Source: UBA935 sp031555615
Lineage (GTDB): Bacteria > Bacillota > Clostridia > Lachnospirales > Lachnospiraceae
Assembly: GCA_031555615.1 (NCBI GenBank)
Contig: JAVBUF010000044.1
Coordinates: 1-64,000 of the forward strand
Direction: 5' to 3'
Length of the DNA stretch: 64,000 nucleotides
Of the stretch, positions 50,647 to 57,951 are shown piece by piece. Both the position numbers and the translations under genes were made by a program. The notes under the pieces were generated by a model. That model was given only the letters and a program-made list of their open reading frames with translations, was not told the origin of the DNA and ran no database searches. How positions within the stretch are numbered: position 1 is the stretch's first letter; each line of letters begins with the position of its first letter.

Positions 50647-51513
50647 ATGGAACAGAAAAATTTGTGGAAAACCAAAGTCGGCAGGGTTATTACATTTGTA
50701 CTGAGTTTGACTATGGCGGTGGCATTATTTACAGCAAGTGAAATTCAGGTAGAGGCAGCGGAAACATACGAGGGAATAAATATAATAGCAGGTCAGGTAT
50801 TTAAGGCTGGGGACGAGGTTCAACTTGTGAATGTAGCGGACTTTGACCCAGTCAATACTGAGATGTACATTACTTTTCAGGATGATACAGGTAAACCATA
50901 TGTTATTAGCAGTCTCACCGATGGTGGTGGTATGGTAGTTCTTGAAGTAGGTGAGAGTATCATAATTCCGGCAGAAGAATCTGCATGGGAAGTCGTTTAT
51001 GCAATGTCGTCGTATTTTCCTGCAATGGTTGTGATTGCTCTGCAGCCAGTGAATCCGGAGGTGATCGTTTCACAGGCCGATCATCAAATCGACCATCAGT
51101 CCTGTACCCATTCCTTTGAATGGGAAGAAGAAACAGCGGCAACCGAAACCGCAGACGGAGTGATGGCATATGTATGCACCAAGTGCGGCGCAGTGGGCCG
51201 TCGTATGACCGGTGGAACTGCCGGCACGTCGGCATTTGCGGTATTTAATCAAAATATCATGGAAGAAATCAATAAAGCCCAAAATAGTGAAACCTTGGAG
51301 ATTAATACCGGGCTGTGGACCAGCTTCCCGCAAAAAGTAATGGAAGCAATTGCCGCAAGGAGGGACGTCAGCCTTGAGATTACCTATCGTTTAGCGGGAA
51401 AAACCTATCGAATTATCATACCGGCCGGGGCAGCGGTGCCGGCCGATGTCGAATGGGCAGGATTTGACGGCTATCTGGCCGGTCTATACGGAAAAGAAGA
51501 AGTATTGAACTGA
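50647..51513 (+). CDS. Secreted protein inside the eCIS operon (paralog A)
   Basis: A 288-residue protein with a signal peptide (about residues 1-37, VITFVLSLTMAVALFTA core, cleavage near VEAA). A beta-rich region follows, then HSFEWEEETAA, DGVMAYVCTKCGAVG and a C-terminal ~80-residue domain (LWTSFPQKVMEAIAARRDV, TYRLAGKTYRIIIPAG, GFDGYLAGLYGK). The C-terminal half is close to the protein encoded at 54437 and more distant from that at 4948. AAAGGA precedes the start. Exported proteins are unusual within eCIS operons, whose parts are cytosolic. It might act at the wall during particle release or be an unrelated inserted paralog. Confidence 0.75.
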   Translation: MEQKNLWKTKVGRVITFVLSLTMAVALFTASEIQVEAAETYEGINIIAGQVFKAGDEVQLVNVADFDPVNTEMYITFQDDTGKPYVISSLTDGGGMVVLEVGESIIIPAEESAWEVVYAMSSYFPAMVVIALQPVNPEVIVSQADHQIDHQSCTHSFEWEEETAATETADGVMAYVCTKCGAVGRRMTGGTAGTSAFAVFNQNIMEEINKAQNSETLEINTGLWTSFPQKVMEAIAARRDVSLEITYRLAGKTYRIIIPAGAAVPADVEWAGFDGYLAGLYGKEEVLN

Positions 51514-51523
51514 TCTTTATCAT

Positions 51524-51581
51524 AATAAGCACCATATTTGCCGGTTGGATTTAACGATAGCAGATATGGTGCTTATTTTTT
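51524..51581 (+). terminator. Terminator after secreted paralog A
   Basis: AATAAGCACCATAT (51524-51537) pairs perfectly with ATATGGTGCTTATT (51564-51577) around a 26-base loop, followed by T residues. Confidence 0.75.
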
Positions 51582-51583
51582 CT

Positions 51584-51601
51584 GTATAGAGAAATGTAGA
51601 G
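51584..51601 (+). promoter_or_regulatory. eCIS 18-bp motif, copy 1
   Basis: GTATAG-AGAAAT-GTAGAG, a direct repeat of GTATAG with 12-base periodicity (one change). It lies immediately before the DUF4157-like relic. Related copies are at 51784 and 55381. Confidence 0.5.
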
Positions 51602-51609
51602 TCGAAAGG

Positions 51610-51745
51610 GATAAAAACCTGACCGGTATCCCCGGCACCCTGAAAGAACGGGCAGAAAGCAAAGCAGGGATGTCCCTGGAGCATGTGCGGCATGGCTCTT
51701 AATGACAATCCGGTACTGGAGGCCGAGGCCGATTTATTTTTATAA
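51610..51745 (+). pseudogene. Relic resembling an eCIS-core (DUF4157) cargo gene
   Basis: One frame reads DKNLTGIPGTLKERAESKAG then MSLEHVR, closely resembling the start of the DUF4157/eCIS-core domain (TGLPxxLKxGxExxSGxSxDDVRVHYN). A shifted frame then reads MALNDNPVLEAEADLF, like the (I/V)NDDxxLExEADxMG segment typically found after that domain. The catalytic-like HE.WH region between them is deleted and stops follow. It is therefore a collapsed cargo gene located just before the sheath gene. Confirmation needs a profile search. Confidence 0.55.
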
Positions 51746-51762
51746 TAACTTTGGAAACTAAC

Positions 51763-51801
51763 TTGTAAGATTTTCGCCAAAGTGTATAGTAAAATGTATA
51801 G
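51763..51801 (+). promoter_or_regulatory. Sheath promoter with eCIS 18-bp motif, copy 2
   Basis: TTGTAA (51763-51768) and TATAGT (51785-51790) are 16 bases apart. The -10 box lies within GTATAG-TAAAAT-GTATAG (51784-51801), exactly 200 bases from copy 1. The overlap suggests the motif is part of, or regulates, the promoter of the sheath gene. Confidence 0.5.
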
Positions 51802-51856
51802 AACAACCGATTATACTGGCAATATCAAAACAAAAAAAGAAGGGAGCACATGTAAC

Positions 51857-53593
51857 ATGGCGGAGTATTTATCACCCGGCGTCTACGTCGAAGAATTTGA
51901 ATCAGGCGGTAAGCCGATGGAAGGCGTGGGAACCAGCACAGCCGGATTTATCGGGTTGGCAGAAAGAGGGCCGGCTATCGGCGTACCCCAGTTAGTCACT
52001 AATTTTGCAGAGTTTAAAAGAACCTACGGAGGATACCTCTCCGAAAATGAATTCGGCGGGTATCGTTTTCTGGCATATGCCGTGGAACACTTTTTTATCA
52101 ATGGCGGCAGCCGCTGCTTTATCGCCCGGGTGGCCCCCGGCGATGCCAAATGCGCCCAGGGGCAATCACCCCAGGCCGAACCTGTGGCCCTATTCCGGGC
52201 CAAAAACCCCGGCTTATGGGGCGACAATATCCGTATCGTCCTGACCCCGGCCAGTAAAGCCAAAACCCAGATTCTGGAGGAAGTGGAAGCGGGCGGCGTC
52301 AAAAAATATCTGGTCAAAAACGGTGCCGGCTTCAACCCCGGTGACGTGGTGATGTTTTCGGACGGCACTGAAACCAGCTATAACAAAGTGGTGAAAAATC
52401 AGGATAATGTCATTACCTTTGAACAGGAGTTTGCCGGTGATGTCACCGACAAAAACCTTCTGCCGGCCAAAGTCATTACCACCTGTGAATTTACCCTGGA
52501 AGCCAAATACGATGATATCGTGGAGCTTTATGAAAACCTCTCCTTTAACGTGGAGGCCGCTAACTTTATTACCAAGAAAACCGCCAAATCCGATCTCATC
52601 TCGGTGGAGTATACAGGAAAAGAAAGCACAGAAATCATCCCCCCTTTCCGAGCTTTCCTGGAGGCCGGAAAGGATGTAGGTGTACATACTGTATCATTGG
52701 CCGGCGGCGGTAACGGCTCAGTGGCTTCGGTATCTGCTTCGGACTTTATCGGTACCGACAACGGCGCCGGCAAACGTACCGGTATCCAGGCCTTTCTGGA
52801 TAATGACAATGTATCCCTGATGGCTGTACCCGGAGTAGTGGACCCCAATGTCCAGTTAACCCTGATTACACACTGTGAAAACCTGGCCAGCCGCTTTGCC
52901 GTTCTGGACATGCCCAAAGAGGCCAAAAAGGTCCAGGATATCATGGCACATCGGGATATGTTTGACAGCCACTATGCAGCCATGTATCATCCCTGGCTGG
53001 AAATATTCGATCCCCTGGATAAGAAAAATATCGCCATCCCCCCCTCAGGCAGTATGCTGGGCATCTATGCCCGCAGCGATAACACCAGAGGTGTTCACAA
53101 AGCCCCCGCCAATGAAGTGGTTCGAGCCTGCGTGGGTCTGGACTGTCAGTTTAATAAGGGTGAGCAGGATATTCTGAATCCCAAGGGGGTAAACCTGATC
53201 CGGGCTTTTTCCGGCCAGGGTATCAGGGTCTGGGGCGCCAGAACCATTACCAGCAACGGCAGCTGGAAATACATTAACGTTCGGCGTTTATTTATTTTTA
53301 TTGAGGAGACCATTAAAGCCAACACCAACTGGGCCGTCTTTGAACCCAATGACGAAGTGCTGTGGGTACGGGTAAAACGAACCATCACCGTGTTCTTAAG
53401 CGGTTTATGGCGTAACGGGTCTCTGGCCGGAAGCTCCCCCGACGAAGCTTTTTTCGTTAACATTGGCAGAAGCTCCATGAGCCAGGATGATATCGACAAT
53501 GGACGTCTGGTATGCGTGATCGGCGTGGCCCCGGTGAAACCGGCTGAATTTGTAATCTTCAGAATCACCCAGAAAACTTCAGACTCCGAATAA
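51857..53593 (+). CDS. eCIS contractile sheath protein
   Basis: A 578-residue phage tail-sheath-family protein. The N-terminus AEYLSPGVYVEEFESGGKPM plus VGTSTAGFIGLAERGP is the classic sheath start, followed by FINGGSRCFIARVAPGDA. The C-terminal domain has IPPSGSMLGIYARSDNTRGV, HKAPANEVV, LNPKGVNLIRAFSGQGIRVW, GARTITSNGSWKYINVRRLF and a final strand (VIGVAPVKPAEFVIFRI), the conserved handshake-forming part. The ATG at 51857 has AGGGAG upstream. It forms the contractile outer layer around the tube at 53700. Only one sheath gene is seen in this window. Confidence 0.95.
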   Translation: MAEYLSPGVYVEEFESGGKPMEGVGTSTAGFIGLAERGPAIGVPQLVTNFAEFKRTYGGYLSENEFGGYRFLAYAVEHFFINGGSRCFIARVAPGDAKCAQGQSPQAEPVALFRAKNPGLWGDNIRIVLTPASKAKTQILEEVEAGGVKKYLVKNGAGFNPGDVVMFSDGTETSYNKVVKNQDNVITFEQEFAGDVTDKNLLPAKVITTCEFTLEAKYDDIVELYENLSFNVEAANFITKKTAKSDLISVEYTGKESTEIIPPFRAFLEAGKDVGVHTVSLAGGGNGSVASVSASDFIGTDNGAGKRTGIQAFLDNDNVSLMAVPGVVDPNVQLTLITHCENLASRFAVLDMPKEAKKVQDIMAHRDMFDSHYAAMYHPWLEIFDPLDKKNIAIPPSGSMLGIYARSDNTRGVHKAPANEVVRACVGLDCQFNKGEQDILNPKGVNLIRAFSGQGIRVWGARTITSNGSWKYINVRRLFIFIEETIKANTNWAVFEPNDEVLWVRVKRTITVFLSGLWRNGSLAGSSPDEAFFVNIGRSSMSQDDIDNGRLVCVIGVAPVKPAEFVIFRITQKTSDSE

Positions 53594-53595
53594 TA

Positions 53596-53656
53596 GCGTG
53601 AGAAGAATTACTAAGGTGTGAAAATACCACACCTAAGTAATGCGATAGTCTCACGC
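53596..53656 (+). other. Two-tier stem-loop between sheath and tube genes
   Basis: Outer arms GCGTGAGA (53596-53603) and TCTCACGC (53649-53656) enclose inner arms ATTACTAAGGTGTG (53607-53620) and CACACCTAAGTAAT (53628-53641; one internal mismatch) around a 7-base loop. There is no T run, so it is not an ordinary terminator. It could protect the transcript or set the sheath:tube ratio. Confidence 0.7.
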
Positions 53657-53699
53657 GGCGCACTATCTAAGCTGAGAAAAGATAAGAAAGGAAAAAATT

Positions 53700-54131
53700 A
53701 TGAGAGATATGGTTTATCCCCATGGCAGTTTTCGGTATAAGCTGGAAATTGATGGGATGGATGCAGGGGGCTTTTCGGAGGTATCCGGATTTGATGCTAC
53801 CGTAGAAATAAAAGAATACCGGGAGGGCGATATGCCCCAGACCCCCAGTAAGGTACCGGGATTAAAGAAATATGGAAACATTACGCTGAAACAGGGCCTG
53901 GTGGACTCTACCGTGCTGTACGACTGGATCATGGAAGGAGTGGAAGGGGCGGTACATCGTACCACCATCACCATTACCCTGCAGGACCAGACCGAAACGG
54001 ATGTGGCCTCCTGGCAGGTAATCAATGCCTGGCCGACGAAGTATACAGCCCCCAGCTTTAACGCCGGTTCATCGGAAGTATCTATTGAAACATTGGAAAT
54101 CGCCCACGAAGGCATGACCAGAGTTATGTAA
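53700..54131 (+). CDS. eCIS tube protein (gp19/Afp1-like)
   Basis: A 143-residue phage tail-tube family (T4 gp19/Hcp-fold) protein: YPHGSFRYKLEIDGMDAGGF, SEVSGFDATVEIKEYREGD, LKKYGNITLKQGLVDSTVLY and VINAWPTKYTAPSFNAGSSE with a C-terminal IETLEIAHEGMTRV. These are standard gp19 segments. AAAGGA precedes the ATG. It follows the sheath gene after the two-tier hairpin, the usual sheath-tube order, and forms the inner tube through which cargo passes. Confidence 0.95.
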   Translation: MRDMVYPHGSFRYKLEIDGMDAGGFSEVSGFDATVEIKEYREGDMPQTPSKVPGLKKYGNITLKQGLVDSTVLYDWIMEGVEGAVHRTTITITLQDQTETDVASWQVINAWPTKYTAPSFNAGSSEVSIETLEIAHEGMTRVM

Positions 54132-54231
54132 AAGAAAGGAATCCCGGGATTGAGTTGAAAACTCAAGGGAAGTGTGTCGTCTCATTGATGGAAGGTCAAT
54201 GGGATGATACACATGGGACCTTTCTTTTTTT
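54132..54231 (+). terminator. Large terminator hairpin after the tube gene
   Basis: AAAGAAAGG at 54132-54140 pairs with CCTTTCTTT at 54219-54227. Inside are stems formed by TCCC/GGGA, GAGTT/AACTC and GTGT..TCTCATTGA/TCAATGGGA..ACAC. T residues follow. The complex fold may be partly leaky so that downstream eCIS genes are still transcribed. 54232-54436 holds no gene. Confidence 0.7.
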
Positions 54232-54436
54232 GTATATAAAAAGATGGAAAATAGTAAAAGAAATAAGAATTTTCAAGCTGTTTTGTTGGACATGTGATGG
54301 ACATATGATGGACATGGGATGTTAGGATATAAAAAAAGCCATTTTATGATAGTGCAAACTTCAGATTATGGAAGGAATGCAAGTTAAGAATAAAAAAGAA
54401 AAACAAAAAAACAGACTGGAAAAGGAGATTTTAGTT

Positions 54437-55282
54437 ATGAGAAAGAAGCCCTTGAAAGCAATGGTAATTATGCTGAGCATGATATTCTATGTTATGCTGT
54501 CAGCAGGTAATGGAATGAAAGTAAAGGCTGCCGGAACGACACATCTGTTGTCTGATATTATTGACAAAAAAACGCAGGCATTAGAGGTTGGTGATATTGT
54601 GGAAAATGATCTGGATGTACAAACGTATGATGGTTATGTGTTTAGGTATTACACCTCTTTTGTTAATTTTGATGAACTTAATACCAATTTTATATATATG
54701 GATTTCCTAATGAGTCAAGGTGAAACATTTACAGTTTCTTCAGCATTGGGTTCTGATGTATCAAAATTATCGATTGTAGGTATGAAGGTTTTGGGTAACT
54801 CTATATATTTCAGTCTTGAACCCTATTCAGAAAAAACAGTAGAATCGACGGCCGCATCTGCAGGGGTGGCGTGTGCACATACCTGCGAATGGATAACCGA
54901 AACAGAAGCAAGTGAGATTTTCGATGGTGTGATGGCCTATGAATGTACAAAGTGCGGAGCCATTACAGATTACATGGCCGGCGGAACCGGCTCCGCGTCG
55001 GCATATGCAGTATTCAATAAAAATACTGTAACCAAGGTGAATCAGGCGAAGGCTGGAGAAACTGTACAGATCAATACACAGATCTGGACAAGTTTTTCTA
55101 AAGAAGTAATGAAAGCAATCGCGGCACGGAGAGATATTAATATAGAGCTGACATACCGGTTAGCCGGACAAACCTGGCAGATCAGGATACCAGCAGAAGC
55201 CGCAGTACCTGCAGATGTTGACTTTGCAGGATTTAGCGGTTATCTGGCCGGTTTATACGGAAAGAATCAGCAGGAAAAATAA
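54437..55282 (+). CDS. Secreted protein inside the eCIS operon (paralog B)
   Basis: A 281-residue exported protein. The start at 54437 (RKKPLKAMVIMLSMIFYVML signal core, cleavage near VKAAG) follows AAAGGAG; an in-frame ATG 69 bases earlier is unlikely. After a beta-rich part come CAHTCEWITETEAS, DGVMAYECTKCGAI and the C-terminal domain IWTSFSKEVMKAIAARRDI, TYRLAGQTWQIRIPAE, GFSGYLAGLYGK. It is clearly paralogous to the protein at 50647. It sits between tube and assembly genes and has its own terminator. No catalytic motif seen. Confidence 0.75.
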   Translation: MRKKPLKAMVIMLSMIFYVMLSAGNGMKVKAAGTTHLLSDIIDKKTQALEVGDIVENDLDVQTYDGYVFRYYTSFVNFDELNTNFIYMDFLMSQGETFTVSSALGSDVSKLSIVGMKVLGNSIYFSLEPYSEKTVESTAASAGVACAHTCEWITETEASEIFDGVMAYECTKCGAITDYMAGGTGSASAYAVFNKNTVTKVNQAKAGETVQINTQIWTSFSKEVMKAIAARRDINIELTYRLAGQTWQIRIPAEAAVPADVDFAGFSGYLAGLYGKNQQEK

Positions 55283-55318
55283 GGATGATGACAACAGAAA
55301 ACAAATAATGAGAAATAG

Positions 55319-55352
55319 AAGGCCGAGACTGAAAAAGTCCCGGCCTTTTTTT
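55319..55352 (+). terminator. Terminator after secreted paralog B
   Basis: AAGGCCGAGAC and GTCCCGGCCTT form a strong stem (one mismatch) around TGAAAAA, followed by seven T. Confidence 0.85.
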
Positions 55353-55370
55353 GATAGATAGATTGGTAGT

Positions 55371-55398
55371 GTAGAGAAAAGTATAGAGAAATGTATAG
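55371..55398 (+). promoter_or_regulatory. eCIS 18-bp motif, copy 3
   Basis: GTATAG-AGAAAT-GTATAG at 55381-55398, preceded by another half GTAGAG at 55371. It lies 47 bases before the tail-chaperone-like gene at 55445. It is the best conserved copy, with the same 12-base periodicity as copies 1 and 2. Confidence 0.5.
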
Positions 55399-55444
55399 TA
55401 TCCTCGGATAAAATAAGAAAAACAATAAAGAAAGGACAAAGAAC

Positions 55445-55816
55445 ATGGCATTTGAAACAGAATTTTCCTTTGTATTACCAAAAGGCTACCGGGATCAGGA
55501 AGGAAATCTTCACAAAGAAGGAATTATGCGCCTGGCTAATGCAGCCGATGAGATATTACCCTTAAAGGACCCCAAAGTACAGCAGAACCCCGGTTATCTG
55601 ACCATCATTTTACTGGCCAGAGTGGTTACAAGACTGGGGGATCTGCCCCATGTGGATACTCAGGTGGTGGAAAAACTATATACTGCCGATCTGGCCTATC
55701 TGCAGGACTTTTACCAGCGGATCAATGCTCTGGAGGTGCCCTGCTACGAATGCATCTGCCCTGAGTGCGGCAAAAAGGTGAAGGTACCGGTAAATTTTAT
55801 GGAGGCCGCTTACTAG
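55445..55816 (+). CDS. Phage tail assembly chaperone-like eCIS protein
   Basis: A 123-residue protein: MAFETEFSFVLPKGYRDQEG, GIMRLANAADEILPLKDPKV, NPGYLTIILLARVVTRLGDL, then a C-terminal CYECICPECGKKVKVP zinc-knuckle-like element. Similar proteins in phage and eCIS loci lie between tube and tape-measure or baseplate genes and are called tail assembly proteins. The end overlaps the DUF6760-like frame by 52 bases in the -1 frame, the arrangement of lambda G/GT, so a longer frameshift product is possible. Function inferred from position. Confidence 0.7.
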   Translation: MAFETEFSFVLPKGYRDQEGNLHKEGIMRLANAADEILPLKDPKVQQNPGYLTIILLARVVTRLGDLPHVDTQVVEKLYTADLAYLQDFYQRINALEVPCYECICPECGKKVKVPVNFMEAAY

Positions 55817-55992
55817 AAACCTACCCAGCCGAAAAGCTATATCGTGAGGCGGCATTTATCGGCTACTATCTGCACTGGTCCCGCCAGGAGATCCTGTCCT
55901 TAAGTCATTTGGAGCGGATCAGATGGTGCCGGCAGATATCACAGATCAACAGGGAGCTGAATAACGAACCGGAAAATATCTTTGCGGTTTAA
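55765..55992 (+). CDS. DUF6760-like segment, probably read by -1 frameshift from the preceding gene
   Basis: The conserved part is ETYPAEKLYREAAFIGYYLH, WSRQEILSLSHLERIRW and CRQISQINRELN, typical of short DUF6760 proteins of eCIS operons. It begins directly after a GGAGG (55801-55805), yet no ATG, GTG or TTG occurs in its frame between there and the domain. The only start, GTG 55765, lies inside the previous gene and lacks a good ribosome binding site. The frame is -1 relative to that gene, and GGC-AAA-AAG (55768-55776) lies in the overlap. Either programmed slippage makes a fusion, or a recent frameshift separated the two. Confidence 0.6.
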   Translation: MRQKGEGTGKFYGGRLLETYPAEKLYREAAFIGYYLHWSRQEILSLSHLERIRWCRQISQINRELNNEPENIFAV

Positions 55993-56011
55993 AAAGGAAG
56001 TGGCCAAAGAT

Positions 56012-56446
56012 ATGAAAAAAATCAAATTGTTCAGAAACTATCAGTATCTTTCCGATGCCAATTACCTGGTGGTAATCAATAATATGCTTCTGGGTTTTTC
56101 CAGGGTAAAAAACCTCTCTTGCCAGCAGGAGCGGGAAAATGTGGAAGAAGGCGGAGAGGAAGTGCCGATATCCGTTGAGGCAGTGAGCCAGAAAATGGAG
56201 ACCCTGATTTTGGAAAAAGCAGTTGCCGTGGATTTGGAAAGTATTCTGGCCCGAACCCTGGTTCCCGGCTGTGAAATTTATGGGATGTGCCTGTTGATTA
56301 TGACCGGTGACCGGAAGATCAGAAAAACATTTTTTATGGAAAACGGAATTGTGGTGAAAAGGAGTTTTTCCGATCTGAATGCCGAAAGCGGAGACATTTT
56401 CCGGCTGAGCCTGGAAATCAGTCATACGGGATTGGTAGAGATATGA
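56012..56446 (+). CDS. Second tube-fold protein (gp19-like, Afp5-type)
   Basis: A 144-residue protein with a gp19-like layout: NYLVVINNMLLGFSRVKNLS, QQERENVEEGGEEVPISVE, METLILEKAVAVD and ISHTGLVEI at the end. Compared with the main tube protein, the conserved xVSGxxxxxExxEYREGG motif is altered to RVKNLSCQQERENVEEGG. In Afp-type particles a second tube paralog sits at the tube-baseplate junction (Afp5), which fits its position before the LysM gene. The ATG at 56012 is chosen; an upstream GTG is too close to AAGGAA. Confidence 0.7.
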   Translation: MKKIKLFRNYQYLSDANYLVVINNMLLGFSRVKNLSCQQERENVEEGGEEVPISVEAVSQKMETLILEKAVAVDLESILARTLVPGCEIYGMCLLIMTGDRKIRKTFFMENGIVVKRSFSDLNAESGDIFRLSLEISHTGLVEI

Positions 56447-57177
56447 TCAAGATCAAAGAAAAATGGCTGTCGCTGGCCGAAAAAATCAAAAATACCTTTG
56501 CCCGGAAAATACTTGGTAAATATCAGCCCGCTGCGGTTCCTTACTATGACAGTGCCTATATGGTTCTGCTGGCAGTGGGGAAAAAGCAGCGGGGGGAAAT
56601 CGTCCCCCTGTATGCCCGGAGCCAATATATTAACTATCAGGTGAAACAGTATGCGGCTAAGGAAATCATCCGGGAGATCAGGGTGGAAACCAGGCCGGTG
56701 GATGGGATAAGCATCTTCCAGACCTACAATCCGGCCAGGTTTTTTGAAAGCATGAATGTTTCTACCAAAAGGGAATGGGGAAAAATATTTTACACCTTCA
56801 GTAAAGAGTATGAAACCTTTTACCGGCAGCAGTATCACAAAGGACCGGAGCTGGAATCGGAAGTTGGGGAAACCGGACTGGTGGTAAAAAAGGAAGTGCG
56901 GGAGGAAGAAGAATTCCATATCAGGGCGGGGGTGATTTATCAGGAAACAGAAACCAGGTACCGGGAGCAGGAAACTCATGTTAAAGAACTGGCGGAAAAA
57001 GTGGAAAACTGTATTCAGAGGATTGCCCGGCAGGAAGAAACGGTTAAAAAGCAGATACTCATGCAATCGGACCGGCAGCCGGCCCAAATCGACGTAAATA
57101 TCAGCAAAATCACCAGTGAAGTTATGGAAAATCTGCGGCGTCATCTGGAGCTTGAACGAATGCGGCATGGATACTAA
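56443..57177 (+). CDS. eCIS accessory protein of unknown family, coiled-coil C-terminus
   Basis: A 244-residue protein overlapping the previous gene by ATGA. The N-terminal half has a mixed fold (YYDSAYMVLLAVGKKQRGEI, KQYAAKEIIREIRVETRPV). The C-terminal half from about 175 is a long charged coiled coil (ETETRYREQETHVKELAEKV) ending ENLRRHLELERMRHGY. No cysteine cluster or enzymatic motif. Position between the second tube and LysM genes suggests a baseplate or assembly role comparable to Afp6, but similarity to Afp6 is not evident by eye. Confidence 0.65.
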   Translation: MIKIKEKWLSLAEKIKNTFARKILGKYQPAAVPYYDSAYMVLLAVGKKQRGEIVPLYARSQYINYQVKQYAAKEIIREIRVETRPVDGISIFQTYNPARFFESMNVSTKREWGKIFYTFSKEYETFYRQQYHKGPELESEVGETGLVVKKEVREEEEFHIRAGVIYQETETRYREQETHVKELAEKVENCIQRIARQEETVKKQILMQSDRQPAQIDVNISKITSEVMENLRRHLELERMRHGY

Positions 57178-57214
57178 GGAATTCATCTTTTTCAGAAAGG
57201 GAAAGGGCAGCTCA

Positions 57215-57868
57215 ATGGCAAAAGCCAAAATCATCGTTTTGAATGAACAGGGAGGAACCAAGGCTACTATTGAAGCACTGGTGAATCCCAAAGAGTATTC
57301 GTTAAACAACAGTGCTGCCTATGCAGACAAGGAAATTGCGGGAACCAATATTGTCATCAGTCAGTTTGTTCATGTGAAGGCCGGGGACTTGAAATTTTCA
57401 CTTTTTATTGATGAAAGTGCCAAAATGACCATCGTCGGAAGACAGGCGGCAGGAGACATTTCCGGTCGGGTAAAGGAACTGATGGAGTTGGTTTATGTAG
57501 ATGGAACCCTCCACCGGCCGCCCCATATTCGGTTCCAGTGGGGAAAACTGAACTTTAAAGGTGTGGTTACCGACGTCAGCAGTAAATTTGTTAAATTTGA
57601 CCGCAGCGGGAAACCCATCAGGGCAACGGTGGACTTGTCCGTTAAGGAAATCATGGATGCCGGTGCCACATCACGAAAAAGTCCCTTTGAATCCCCGGAC
57701 CGAACCAAGTGCCGAACTGTTACGGCCGGAAAGAGCCTCTTCCATATTGCTTACGAGGAATATGGCAGTATGGGTGACTGGCGGATCATCGCCCGGGAAA
57801 ATCAGATGCTGGACCCCCTGGACATTACCAACGGCCGTGTGATCAAGGTGCCGGCTATCCTGGAGTGA
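57215..57868 (+). CDS. LysM-domain baseplate/tube adaptor (Afp7-like)
   Basis: A 217-residue protein. The N-terminal ~160 residues (ATIEALVNPKEYSLNNSAAY, LKFSLFIDESAKM, LHRPPHIRFQWGKLNFKGVV) are the CIS adaptor fold seen before LysM in Afp7 and T4 gp53-like proteins. The C-terminal ~55 residues are a LysM domain (VTAGKSLFHIAYEEYGSMGD, WRIIARENQMLDPLDI). It connects the tube to the baseplate hub. ATG 57215 follows AAAGGG. Confidence 0.9.
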   Translation: MAKAKIIVLNEQGGTKATIEALVNPKEYSLNNSAAYADKEIAGTNIVISQFVHVKAGDLKFSLFIDESAKMTIVGRQAAGDISGRVKELMELVYVDGTLHRPPHIRFQWGKLNFKGVVTDVSSKFVKFDRSGKPIRATVDLSVKEIMDAGATSRKSPFESPDRTKCRTVTAGKSLFHIAYEEYGSMGDWRIIARENQMLDPLDITNGRVIKVPAILE

Positions 57869-57870
57869 TC

Positions 57871-57951
57871 ATGAAGGAAAGCATTTGGCAGCGAAAGCCA
57901 CAGGAATGGAGGAATTTGCTGCCTGAGGAGACAGAAAAATGGCAGATTTAA
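57871..57951 (+). CDS. Small ORF (26 aa) between LysM and hub genes
   Basis: ATG 57871 follows GGAG by five bases and encodes MKESIWQRKPQEWRNLLPEE then TEKWQI. Its stop lies 10 bases inside the hub gene. It is tryptophan-rich and may only provide translational coupling; conservation would have to be checked. Confidence 0.35.
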   Translation: MKESIWQRKPQEWRNLLPEETEKWQI

